Shown piece by piece: positions 1 to 7,746 of a DNA stretch of 27,650 nucleotides (positions within the stretch are counted from its first letter, which is position 1; each line of letters opens with the position of its first letter). This DNA comes from Chloroflexota bacterium. GTDB lineage: Bacteria > Chloroflexota > Limnocylindria > QHBO01. The translations under genes and the position numbers were made by a program. The notes beneath the pieces were generated by a model that searched no databases, was not told the DNA's origin, and was given only the letters and a program-made list of their open reading frames with translations. The stretch covers positions 1 to 27,650 of the forward strand of contig VBJX01000002.1 in the NCBI GenBank assembly GCA_005879775.1, given 5' to 3'.

Positions 1-1182
1 CTCGATCGGGAGCAGCCGGTCTGGATGAGCCACGGCGACTCGATCCTGCGGCCGCCCGAGGGGTTCCACCCGACCGCACAGACCGATTCGACCGCCTACG
101 CCGGCCTGGCCGCCCCCGATCGCCAGCTGTACGGGATCCAGTTCCATCCCGAGGTGGTGCACACCCGGGCCGGCCGCGAGATCCTGCGCAACTTCGTGCT
201 GGGCATCGCAGCGGCTCGCGCGACCTGGACCCCGGCCTCGCTGATCGACACCGCCGTCGCCGAGATCCGCGAGCGGGTGGGCGACGGCAAGGTGATCTGC
301 GCACTGTCCGGTGGGGTCGACAGTGCGGTCGCGGCGACCCTGGTGCATCGGGCCATCGGCGACCAGCTGACCTGCATCTACGTCGACCACGGCCTGATGC
401 GCAAGCGGGAGTCGGAGCTGCTGCGCGCCACCTTCGAGCAGAACCTGGGGATGCGCCTGCTGATGGTCGACGCCCGAGACCGATTCCTCCGCCGCCTCGC
501 CGGCATTGAGGATCCGGAGGAGAAGCGCCGCATCATCGGTGACGAGTTCATCCGTGTCTTCGAGGAGGAGGCTGCCCACCTGGGCCGAATCGACTTCCTG
601 ACCCAGGGGACCCTCTACCCTGATGTGATCGAGTCGAAGACCGCCGAGACGAAGGCCGCGGCCAAGATCAAGACCCACCACAACGTCGGCGGGCTGCCCG
701 CGGACCTGCCCTTCCAGCTGATTGAGCCGCTGCGCCACCTGTTCAAGGACGAGGTGCGGGCGGTGGGCGGCGAGCTGGGGCTGCCGGAGGCGATGATCCT
801 GCGCCAACCCTTCCCGGGGCCTGGCCTGGCGATCCGGATCATCGGCGAGGTGACCGCCGACCGGCTCGAGACCCTGCGCGAGGCAGACTGGATCGTGATC
901 GACGAGATCAAGGCGGCCGGACTGTATCGGGCCCTCTGGCAGTCGTTTGCCATCCTGACCCCCGTCCGCTCGGTGGGGGTGATGGGCGACGGACGCACCT
1001 ACGCCAATGTGGTCGCCGTGCGGGCGGTGACCTCGGACGACGGCATGACCGCGGACTGGGCACGCCTGCCCTACGACCTGCTGGCGCGCATCAGCAGCCG
1101 GATCGTCAACGAGGTGCCCGGCGTCAACCGGGTCGTCTACGACATCAGCTCCAAGCCTCCCGCCACCATCGAGTGGGAGTAG
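1..1182 (+). CDS. guaA: GMP synthase (glutamine-hydrolysing), 5' truncated by window edge
   Basis: Converts XMP to GMP using ATP and glutamine, the last step of the guanine branch. The frame is open from base 1, so 393 residues are visible and roughly 120-130 N-terminal residues, including the amidotransferase nucleophile Cys, lie outside. Visible are the end of the class I glutamine amidotransferase domain with the catalytic His and Glu in GIQFHPEV (visible residues 49 and 51), then the ATP pyrophosphatase domain with its P-loop SGGVDS (from about residue 103), the conserved QGTLYPDVIES segment, the dimerisation-domain motif PFPGPGLAIR and the usual C-terminus KPPATIEWE. It ends 2 bases before the next start, so it is probably cotranscribed with the UPF0182 gene and purD. 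Nothing looks degraded. The family call is very secure; only the start is missing. Confidence 0.97.
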   Translation, partial: LDREQPVWMSHGDSILRPPEGFHPTAQTDSTAYAGLAAPDRQLYGIQFHPEVVHTRAGREILRNFVLGIAAARATWTPASLIDTAVAEIRERVGDGKVICALSGGVDSAVAATLVHRAIGDQLTCIYVDHGLMRKRESELLRATFEQNLGMRLLMVDARDRFLRRLAGIEDPEEKRRIIGDEFIRVFEEEAAHLGRIDFLTQGTLYPDVIESKTAETKAAAKIKTHHNVGGLPADLPFQLIEPLRHLFKDEVRAVGGELGLPEAMILRQPFPGPGLAIRIIGEVTADRLETLREADWIVIDEIKAAGLYRALWQSFAILTPVRSVGVMGDGRTYANVVAVRAVTSDDGMTADWARLPYDLLARISSRIVNEVPGVNRVVYDISSKPPATIEWE

Positions 1183-1184
1183 CG

Positions 1185-4124
1185 ATGTCCTCCTGGTTCG
1201 ACCGCCTGCTCGAGGAGCTGCAGCGCCGGCAGACGGAGCAGGATGCTCGCCGCGAGGGCCGCCCCTTCTCGCGCGGCCCGCGTCCGGTGAACGGCGACGG
1301 ATTTGGACGGGGGGACGACGACGTGCCGCCGCCGGTCCGGCGCCGCCCAAGGGTCCTCGTCCCAGGAACCGGAGGCCGGCGGCCACGCTGGGGGCTGATC
1401 ATCGGCATCGCGATCGCCGCGCTCTTCCTCTTCGGCTTCCTGGGCGGGATCGTCAACCTGATCACCGACCTGATGTGGTTCGACGCGCTCGGTCACCGCG
1501 ACGTGCTGCTGACCCGGCTCTGGTCACAGGTGGTCCTCTTCGTGGTTGGCTTCGTCGCCTTTGCCCTGCCCGCCCTGGTGAGCATCTGGCTGGCTCGCAA
1601 GCTCGCGCCTCGGGTGCCGATCCGCCGGCTGCAGCTGCTGGAGCTGCCCGATGCCAGCCGCGCGATCACCATCGGCATCGTGGTCGTCGCCCTCTTCGGG
1701 GCGCTCATCTCGGCGGGGGCGTGGAGCGGCAGCTGGCAGACGATCCTGCTCTTCATCAACGGCGGCTCGTTCGGCCAGACCGATCCCAACTTCCATCGCG
1801 ACGTGGGCTTCTACGTCTTCGACCTGCCGGTCTGGCGCTTCCTGCAGGGCTGGGGGGTGGCGAGCGTCATCGGCATCCTGCTCCTCAGCCTGGCGACCTA
1901 TGCCGCCGGGGCGCTGCGCTGGCAGCTGCGCCTGGCAGCCCCGGTGCGTGCCCACGTGTCGATCCTCGGCGCCTTGCTGCTGGTGCTGATTGCCGCGGGC
2001 TTCCAGCTCGACATGGCCGAGCTGTCGTACTCGACCCGCGGCCTGGGCGGCACGATCCAGGCGGCGACCTACACCGACATGCACGCCCAGGTCCCCGCCT
2101 TCGTGATCCTCACCGTGGTGGCGCTGGCGGCGGCAGCCCTGCTGCTGGCCAACATCTGGTTCAAGACGCTCTGGCTGCTCGCCATTGCCGGGGTGGCCTG
2201 GATCGGCGCCTCGATCTTCATCGGCGGCGGGTACCCCGCCGCGGTGGAGGCCTTCCAGGTGCAGCCAGCGCAGTTCGCCCTGGAGCGCCCGTACATCGCC
2301 CAGAACATCGCCGCCACGCGCGCCGCCTTCGACCTGGATGCGGTGCAGCAGCGCTCGTTCACCGGGGAGCAGGCGGTGACCCGGGCAACCTTCGACCAGA
2401 ACCAGGAGACCCTGAACAACATCCGGCTGTGGGACTACCGGCCGCTGCTCGTCACCTTCGGGCAGCAGCAGAAGATCGTTCGCTACTACGACTTCCGCGA
2501 CGTGGACATCGACCGCTACCAGGTCGACGGGCACGAGCGCCAGATCATGCTCAGCGGCAGAGAGCTCAGCGTGGCGAACCTGGCGGACGAGGCCAAGACC
2601 TGGACGAACGAGCGGCTCTTCTATACCCACGGCTACGGGATCACGGCCGTTCCCGTCAACGCGGTCACCGCCGAGGGCCAGCCGGACTACCTGGTGAGCG
2701 GCATCACCGGGACGCCCAAGCTGCCGGTCGGTCAGCCGCGGATCTACTTCGGCGAGGAGACCACCGAGTACGTGGTGACCGGCACCAAGACCGCGGAGTT
2801 CGACTATCCGCTGAGCGAGCAGGGTGGCCAGAAGACGACCAGCTGGGCCGGCAGCACCGGGGTCTCCATCGGCAACCCGCTGACCCGCCTCCTCTTCGCG
2901 CTGCGCTTCACCGACCTGAACCTGCTGATCAGCAGCCAGCTGACCGACCAGTCGCAGATCCTCTTCCGACGGCAGATCGATGAGCGGGTCAAGGAGATCG
3001 CCCCGTTCCTGGCCTACGACAAGGACCCCTACCTGGTCAGCGCCGATGGCCGGCTGGTCTGGATCCAGGATGCCTACACCCTGACCGACCGCTATCCGAA
3101 CGCCCAGCCGCTGGGCGCCGATGCTCCCTTCCCGGGCGCGAACTACGTTCGCAACTCGGTCAAGGTGGTGATCGACGCCTACGACGGCACGGTCACGTTC
3201 TACGTGGCCGATGCGCACGATCCGATCATTGCGGCCTACCAGCGCATCTTCCCCGGCCTATTCCAGCCGCTCGATGCGATGTCGACCGATCTGAAGGCGC
3301 ACCTGCGCTATCCGGAGGACCTGTTCACCGCCCAGAACGAGACCTACCTGCTCTACCACGTCGCCGCCACCGCCGACGGTGCGAGCACGGTCTACAGCCG
3401 CCAGGACCTGTGGGCCTTCCCGACCCAGCTGGCCGGAGTCGAGGGCCAGACGCGCCAGATCGAGCCGTACTACGTGATCATGAAGATCCCCGGCGAGAAA
3501 TCGGCCGAGTTCGTCCTCATCCAGCCGCTCGTCGCCTCGAACCGGCAGAACATGGTCGCCTGGGTCGCGGCCCGCATGGACCCTGGCGTCTACGGGCAGC
3601 GCATCGCGTTCCGCTTCCCGCCGGACTCGACGACCTTCGGGCCCGCGCAGATCCAGGCGCGCATCAACTCCGACTCCACCATCAGTGCTCAGTTCACCCT
3701 CTGGTCGCGAGCCGGCTCGTCGGTGGTGCGCGGCGACCTGCTGGTGCTGCCGATGGGCGACTCGATCCTGTACGTCGAGCCGATCTTCCTGCAGTCGACC
3801 GATACCTCCCTGCCCGAGTTCAAGCGGGTGATCCTGGCGACGCAGACCCGCGTTGCCTTCGCGGACACCGTGGAGCAGGGCCTCCGCCAGATCCTGGGCG
3901 AGACGACCATTCCGCCGCCGGAGGGTGGAGGTGGGCTGCCGACCGACGTGGCGGGGCTCGTCGCCAAGGCCCAGAGCCTGTACGACGCCGCCCAGGCAGC
4001 CCTGGCCGCGGGTGACCTGGGAACGTACCAGGCGCGGATCGATGACCTGCAGGCGGTCCTGGCGGCGCTGGGCAACCTGGTCGGGACCGCCTCACCGGCT
4101 CCCAGCCCCTCGCCCGGCGGCTGA
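1185..4124 (+). CDS. UPF0182 family large membrane protein
   Basis: A 979-residue protein of the UPF0182 family, whose biochemical role is unknown. After a basic, Pro/Arg-rich cytoplasmic N-terminus come about seven hydrophobic membrane segments (roughly residues 70-345), then a large polar domain of about 500 residues that is probably extracytoplasmic. It carries conserved family stretches such as IQDAYTLTDRYP and LVLPMGDSILYVEP. The tail has an Ala/Leu-rich helix, likely a coiled coil (KAQSLYDAAQAALAAGD), and ends in a Pro/Ser-rich low-complexity stretch. Length matches the family (about 900-1000). ATG 1185 is chosen because GGGAG lies 5 bases upstream and it begins just after the guaA stop; an in-frame GTG at 1173 is possible. 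Its stop overlaps the purD start by one base, so it is translationally coupled to a purine gene. Confidence 0.9.
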   Translation: MSSWFDRLLEELQRRQTEQDARREGRPFSRGPRPVNGDGFGRGDDDVPPPVRRRPRVLVPGTGGRRPRWGLIIGIAIAALFLFGFLGGIVNLITDLMWFDALGHRDVLLTRLWSQVVLFVVGFVAFALPALVSIWLARKLAPRVPIRRLQLLELPDASRAITIGIVVVALFGALISAGAWSGSWQTILLFINGGSFGQTDPNFHRDVGFYVFDLPVWRFLQGWGVASVIGILLLSLATYAAGALRWQLRLAAPVRAHVSILGALLLVLIAAGFQLDMAELSYSTRGLGGTIQAATYTDMHAQVPAFVILTVVALAAAALLLANIWFKTLWLLAIAGVAWIGASIFIGGGYPAAVEAFQVQPAQFALERPYIAQNIAATRAAFDLDAVQQRSFTGEQAVTRATFDQNQETLNNIRLWDYRPLLVTFGQQQKIVRYYDFRDVDIDRYQVDGHERQIMLSGRELSVANLADEAKTWTNERLFYTHGYGITAVPVNAVTAEGQPDYLVSGITGTPKLPVGQPRIYFGEETTEYVVTGTKTAEFDYPLSEQGGQKTTSWAGSTGVSIGNPLTRLLFALRFTDLNLLISSQLTDQSQILFRRQIDERVKEIAPFLAYDKDPYLVSADGRLVWIQDAYTLTDRYPNAQPLGADAPFPGANYVRNSVKVVIDAYDGTVTFYVADAHDPIIAAYQRIFPGLFQPLDAMSTDLKAHLRYPEDLFTAQNETYLLYHVAATADGASTVYSRQDLWAFPTQLAGVEGQTRQIEPYYVIMKIPGEKSAEFVLIQPLVASNRQNMVAWVAARMDPGVYGQRIAFRFPPDSTTFGPAQIQARINSDSTISAQFTLWSRAGSSVVRGDLLVLPMGDSILYVEPIFLQSTDTSLPEFKRVILATQTRVAFADTVEQGLRQILGETTIPPPEGGGGLPTDVAGLVAKAQSLYDAAQAALAAGDLGTYQARIDDLQAVLAALGNLVGTASPAPSPSPGG

Positions 4125-5434
4125 TGCGGGTCCTGGTCCTGGGCGGCGGAGCACGCGAGCACGCGCTCGCCTGGCGCCTGGCCCGTGACGAGGAGGTCGA
4201 CGAGGTCCTGATCGCCCCCGGGAATGGAGGGACACCGGCGGTCGCCACCACCATCGCCGACCTGCCGATCACCGATCCGGCCGCGGTCGCCCGCCACGCG
4301 GCGCGCGAGCGGTACGACCTGGTAGTGATCGGCCCCGAGGCGCCACTGGCCGCCGGGGTGGCCGATGCCCTGGCCGCCGCATCGGTGCCCGTCTTCGGCC
4401 CCTCGCAAGGCGCCGCCCGGCTGGAGTCGAGCAAGGCCTTCGCCAAGGAGATGCTGCTTGCGAGCGGCGTCCCGACTGCCAGGAGCGCGGCGTTCGGCGA
4501 CGCCGAGGCGGCGATCGCCCACGCCCGATCGCTGGAGCGGCCTCCAGTCGTGAAGGCCGATTGGCTCGCAGCGGGGAAGGGTGTCGTGGTGCCCGATACG
4601 CACGAGGAGGCGGCCGACGCGATTCGCGCCCTGCTGGACGGCGCGCCTCGGGGCGCCAGGCTCCTCCTCGAGGAGCGGCTCGACGGGCGCGAGGTATCGG
4701 TCTTCGCCCTGGTCAGCGGCAGCCAGGTGGCGCCGCTGGCCGCGGCCTGCGACTACAAGCGGCTGGGCGATAGGGACTCGGGGCCGAACACGGGCGGGAT
4801 GGGCGGCTACGCCCCGGTGCCGTGGTTCGGGTCAGCGGCGGTCGAGCGCGCGGCCGAATCGATCTTCGAGCCGATCGCCTGGCGCATGGCGCGCGATGGC
4901 ACTCCGTACCGCGGGGTGCTTTATGCCGGGCTCATGCTGACCGAGGCGGGCCCGCAGGTGCTCGAGTTCAACGCGCGCTTTGGTGACCCGGAGGCGCAGG
5001 TGCTGCTGCCGCTCCTGGACGGGAGCCTGACCGAGGCGATGCGAGCCGTCGCCGCCGGAGACGGGACCGGGATGCGCGAGGCAGTGGGGATGCGCGCCGG
5101 TGCCGCGGCGGTGGGGGTGGTGGTGGCGGCGCCGGGCTATCCCGATGCTCCGCTGGCCGGAGGCCGGCTGGGGGGCGCCGAGCCGTCGGGCCCCGACGAT
5201 GGCGGACCGCTCCTCTGTTTCCACGCCGGCACACGCCAGGGCGGCGACGGGTATGCGGCGAGCGGCGGCAGGGTGGTCACCTTCGTGGGAATCGGCGGCA
5301 CGCTGGCCGAGGCTCGCCAGATCGCGTACCGCGGGACGGCAGGCTGCACGCTGGAGGGTGCCCAGCGCCGAGAGGACATCGCTGCGCGGGAGCTGAGCGG
5401 AGAGGCGTTGCAGGTCAGCCCGGCCGGTCGATGA
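4124..5434 (+). CDS. purD: Phosphoribosylamine--glycine ligase (GAR synthetase)
   Basis: Second step of purine synthesis: joins phosphoribosylamine and glycine with ATP to give GAR. The 436-residue length is normal. The N-terminal domain opens with VLVLGGGAREHALAW, followed by the IAPGNGGT and VIGPEAPL motifs. The ATP-grasp domain (about residues 103-300) has KADWLAAGKGV, where the usual KADGLAAGKG glycine is Trp, then the GPNTGGMGGY loop and the metal/ATP-binding stretch EFNARFGDPEAQVLLP. The C-terminal domain has the usual FHAGT and GGRVVTFVG motifs. Start ATG 4124 overlaps the preceding TGA by one base (TGATG), indicating coupling with the UPF0182 gene. The last 603 bases are overlapped antisense by the open frame of the DUF1003 gene, which is probably incidental. 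Confidence 0.96.
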   Translation: MRVLVLGGGAREHALAWRLARDEEVDEVLIAPGNGGTPAVATTIADLPITDPAAVARHAARERYDLVVIGPEAPLAAGVADALAAASVPVFGPSQGAARLESSKAFAKEMLLASGVPTARSAAFGDAEAAIAHARSLERPPVVKADWLAAGKGVVVPDTHEEAADAIRALLDGAPRGARLLLEERLDGREVSVFALVSGSQVAPLAAACDYKRLGDRDSGPNTGGMGGYAPVPWFGSAAVERAAESIFEPIAWRMARDGTPYRGVLYAGLMLTEAGPQVLEFNARFGDPEAQVLLPLLDGSLTEAMRAVAAGDGTGMREAVGMRAGAAAVGVVVAAPGYPDAPLAGGRLGGAEPSGPDDGGPLLCFHAGTRQGGDGYAASGGRVVTFVGIGGTLAEARQIAYRGTAGCTLEGAQRREDIAARELSGEALQVSPAGR

Positions 5435-5842
5435 CGGCGATGATGCGCTTCTATGCTTGAGGATCTCGGTGTTGCCGCGCAGCAGCCGCTCGTTCTGCTG
5501 CTCCTCAACGTCGGCCTCTTCGGCCGCATGCTCGAGGGTCATCCGGTCGCGGACCGCGGCCCGGTTGCCGGCCAGGAGGATGAGCGGCGCCGCGTAGGCG
5601 GCCTGCGTCGAGAAGGCCAGGTTGAGCAGGATGAACGGAAACGGATCGAAGGGCTTGCTCAGCAGATACGCATTGCCGACGATCCAGGCGAGCACCAGGA
5701 GTGTCTGCAGGATGAGGAAGCGCCAGCTCCCCAGGAAGCCGGTCACCGCGTCTGCGATATGCGCGCCGACCGGCGCGTCGTCGATCAGCGCCTTGTTCAC
5801 CGGGTGATGGCTCACCAGCGACGCGGCGTGGACTCTGGCCAT
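4832..5842 (-). CDS. DUF1003 family membrane protein; frame continues antisense into purD
   Basis: The first ~130 residues (5842 down to about 5450) are a typical DUF1003 protein of unknown function: an HPVN motif, a GSWRFLILQTLLVLAWI membrane segment, FDPFPFILLNLAFSTQAAYAAPLIL with a second membrane segment, then a charged helix (RNR...DRMTLEHAAEEADVEEQQ). Family members are usually about 150-200 residues, but this frame runs to a TGA at 4832 (336 residues), and everything past about residue 136 is antisense to purD with arginine/histidine-rich, non-protein-like composition. A one-base shift near 5440-5450 would end the protein at a TGA at 5417-5415, about 142 residues. Start ATG 5842 has a strong GGAGGAG site 5 bases upstream. 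It is divergent from purE across 64 bases. The domain call is good; the real C-terminus is uncertain. Confidence 0.72.
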   Translation of the reverse strand: MARVHAASLVSHHPVNKALIDDAPVGAHIADAVTGFLGSWRFLILQTLLVLAWIVGNAYLLSKPFDPFPFILLNLAFSTQAAYAAPLILLAGNRAAVRDRMTLEHAAEEADVEEQQNERLLRGNTEILKHRSASSPSSTGRADLQRLSAQLPRSDVLSALGTLQRAACRPAVRDLASLGQRAADSHEGDHPAAARRIPVAALACAGVETEERSAIVGARRLGAPQPASGQRSIGIARRRHHHPHRRGTGAHPHCLAHPGPVSGGDGSHRLGQAPVQERQQHLRLRVTKARVELEHLRARLGQHEPGIKHPAVRSAIARHAPGDRLEDRFGRALDRR

Positions 5843-5892
5843 GGCATCTCCTCCACCTCGTGGGCGGGCCCGGATCGGCGTCCGGCTGCGGG

Positions 5893-5898
5893 TATCCT
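5893..5898 (+). promoter_or_regulatory. Possible -10 element (TATCCT) of purE, near-leaderless
   Basis: TATCCT lies 8 bases before the purE ATG at 5907 in the short divergent gap between the DUF1003 gene and purE. A start of transcription 6-8 bases after the hexamer would fall on or next to the ATG. No convincing -35 box is seen at 16-18 bases, and no Shine-Dalgarno precedes the ATG, which fits a leaderless message. The call rests only on pattern and position. Confidence 0.35.
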
Positions 5899-5906
5899 AG
5901 GACTCG

Positions 5907-6416
5907 ATGAGCCCCGACCCGCCGAGCCCCGGTCCGCGCGTTGCCGTGATCTGCGGATCGCGTTCCGACCTGCCCGCCCTGCGTGGCTGCTTCGACGCGC
6001 TCGACGCCTACGAGATCGGCTGGGAGGCGAGCGTGATCAGCGCCCACCGCCAGCCCGAGGTACTGCGTGCGTACGTCGCGGCGGCGACCGAGCGCGGCGT
6101 GCAGGTCTTCGTGGGTGCGGCCGGTCTGGCGGCTCACCTGCCCGGTACCCTGGCGACGCTCACCGCGCTGCCGGTCATCGGCGTGCCGCTGGACGCTGGC
6201 GCCCTGGGCGGAGCCGATGCCCTGTACGCCGTGGTCCAGATGCCGCCCGGTGTCCCCGTGGCGACGATGGCGATCGGGTCGCCGGGCGCCAGGAACGCCG
6301 CTCACCTCTCGGCCCGTATCCTGGCCCTCGCCGATCCCGCCCTGGCGGCTCGCGTCGAGCGGTTTCGCGCCCATCAGGCCGCGGGAGCGGAGCTGGCCAT
6401 CGACCCGCGCGCGTGA
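5907..6416 (+). CDS. purE: N5-carboxyaminoimidazole ribonucleotide mutase (PurE)
   Basis: 169 residues. PurE rearranges N5-CAIR to CAIR in purine synthesis; class II relatives carboxylate AIR directly. Conserved motifs are VICGSRSDLPAL, SAHRQPE with the catalytic His (about residue 47), the glycine-rich AGLAAHLPG, LPVIGVPLD and the VQMPPGVPVATMAIG segment. The N-terminus has about ten extra Pro/Ser-rich residues. The first ATG of the frame is used; there is no ribosome binding site, consistent with leaderless translation. It is followed 13 bases later by purB. No purK is present in the window, so whether this enzyme needs PurK (class I) or works alone (class II) cannot be settled here, though overall the sequence resembles class I. 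Confidence 0.94.
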   Translation: MSPDPPSPGPRVAVICGSRSDLPALRGCFDALDAYEIGWEASVISAHRQPEVLRAYVAAATERGVQVFVGAAGLAAHLPGTLATLTALPVIGVPLDAGALGGADALYAVVQMPPGVPVATMAIGSPGARNAAHLSARILALADPALAARVERFRAHQAAGAELAIDPRA

Positions 6417-6429
6417 ACTGGGGAGTGCC

Positions 6430-7746
6430 GTGATCGACCGCTATGCACTCCCCGAGCTGCGTGAGCTGTTCGGGGAAGAGCGCAAGCTCCAGCTCTGGCT
6501 GCAGATCGAGCTGCTGGCCGCGGAGGCGCTCAACCAGGCCGGGGTGATCCCCGATTCCGACTGGGAGCGGATCCGCTCGGCGCTCGGGGACGGATCGGTC
6601 GACGTGGAGCGCGCCCATGAGATTGAGCGCGAGTCACAGCACGACGTTCTCGCATTCCTGAGATCGGTCACCGAGCGGCTTGGCCCGGAGGGCCGCTGGC
6701 TGCACTACGGCCTCACCAGCTCGGACGTGCTCGACACGGCCACCGCGGTCACCCTGCGCGATGCGACCATGGTGGTCGAGGGAGAGCTGGCCCGCCTGGC
6801 GGAGGTCGCGCGGCGCCTTGCCCTGCAGCACCGTGACACGCCCATGGTCGGGCGCAGCCACGGGATCCATGCCGAGCCGATCACCTTCGGCTTCAAGGCC
6901 GCCGGCTGGTATGCGGAGATCACCCGTGACCAGGATCGGCTGGCTCGAGTGCGTGACCAGATCGGCGTGGGCAAGCTGTCCGGCGCCGTCGGCAGCCATG
7001 CCAACGTCAGCGCCGAGGCGGAGCGCTTCGTGTGCGAGGGGCTCGGGCTTCAGCCCGACCCCGCCCCCACCCAGGTGGTGAGCCGTGATCGGCATGCCGA
7101 CCTGCTCACCGCCATTGCGATCCTGGGTGGAACGCTCGAACGCATCGCGACCGAGATCCGCCACCTGCAGCGCACCGAGGTGGCGGAGGCATTCGAGCCG
7201 TTCGGGGCCGGGCAGCAGGGTTCCTCGGCCATGCCGCACAAGCGCAACCCGGTGCTCGCCGAGCGCGTGACCGGACTCGCCCGCCTGCTGCGCGGCGACG
7301 CGCTGGTCGCCCTGGAGAACATGGCGCTCTGGCACGAGCGCGACATCAGCCACTCGTCAGCCGAGCGTTTCGTCTTCGAGCGCTCGCTGGGGGTCGCCGC
7401 CTACGCCACCCGCACCCTGGCGACGATTCTTGACGGGCTCGAGGTCGATCCCGATCGGATGGCCCGCAACCTGGAGCTGCTCGACGGGATGGTCTACTCC
7501 GAGGCCCTGCTGCTGGCCATGGTCGCCAAGGGGGCCGATCGCCAGGAGGCATACCGGCTGGTCCAGGCGACGGCCGCTCGGGCGGCCGGCCGTGCCGGCT
7601 CGTTCCGCGAGGAGCTGCTCGGGGACGAGCGGGTCGCCGAGTGGCTGAGCCAGGAGGAGATCGAGCAGGCAATGGACCTGCGCCACCACCTGGCGGGGAT
7701 CGCCGCGACGTATCGCGCCCTCGGATTGGACGAGGTCCCGGGATGA
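6430..7746 (+). CDS. purB: Adenylosuccinate lyase
   Basis: 438 residues. Catalyses two fumarate-releasing steps: SAICAR to AICAR, and adenylosuccinate to AMP. It belongs to the fumarase/aspartase superfamily and is expected to be a cytosolic tetramer. Visible are the N-terminal IDRYALPELRELF start typical of PurB, the TSSDVLDTA motif near residue 95, the GRSHGIHAEPITFG segment carrying a catalytic His near 142, and the superfamily signature SSAMPHKRNPV around 264-274 with the mobile catalytic serine loop. Start GTG 6430 is preceded by GGGGAG at 4 bases; the open frame extends further upstream but only through antisense-like sequence overlapping purE. Its stop overlaps the next ATG (ATGA), so translation is probably coupled to the downstream membrane gene. 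Confidence 0.96.
   Translation: MIDRYALPELRELFGEERKLQLWLQIELLAAEALNQAGVIPDSDWERIRSALGDGSVDVERAHEIERESQHDVLAFLRSVTERLGPEGRWLHYGLTSSDVLDTATAVTLRDATMVVEGELARLAEVARRLALQHRDTPMVGRSHGIHAEPITFGFKAAGWYAEITRDQDRLARVRDQIGVGKLSGAVGSHANVSAEAERFVCEGLGLQPDPAPTQVVSRDRHADLLTAIAILGGTLERIATEIRHLQRTEVAEAFEPFGAGQQGSSAMPHKRNPVLAERVTGLARLLRGDALVALENMALWHERDISHSSAERFVFERSLGVAAYATRTLATILDGLEVDPDRMARNLELLDGMVYSEALLLAMVAKGADRQEAYRLVQATAARAAGRAGSFREELLGDERVAEWLSQEEIEQAMDLRHHLAGIAATYRALGLDEVPG

Noticed and set aside
1475..3218. Long open frames on both strands inside the UPF0182 gene (502 codons plus strand, 564 codons minus strand)
   Set aside because: They are shadows of the real gene in high-GC sequence: Arg/Pro/Gly-rich, no recognisable domain, no sensible start.
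6067..6429. Upstream extension of purB (121 codons)
   Set aside because: Overlaps purE out of frame and is Arg/Ser-rich; GTG 6430 with GGGGAG matches the PurB N-terminus.
5453..6433. 326-codon plus-strand frame across the DUF1003/purE junction
   Set aside because: Antisense to DUF1003 and out of frame with purE; composition is shadow-like.
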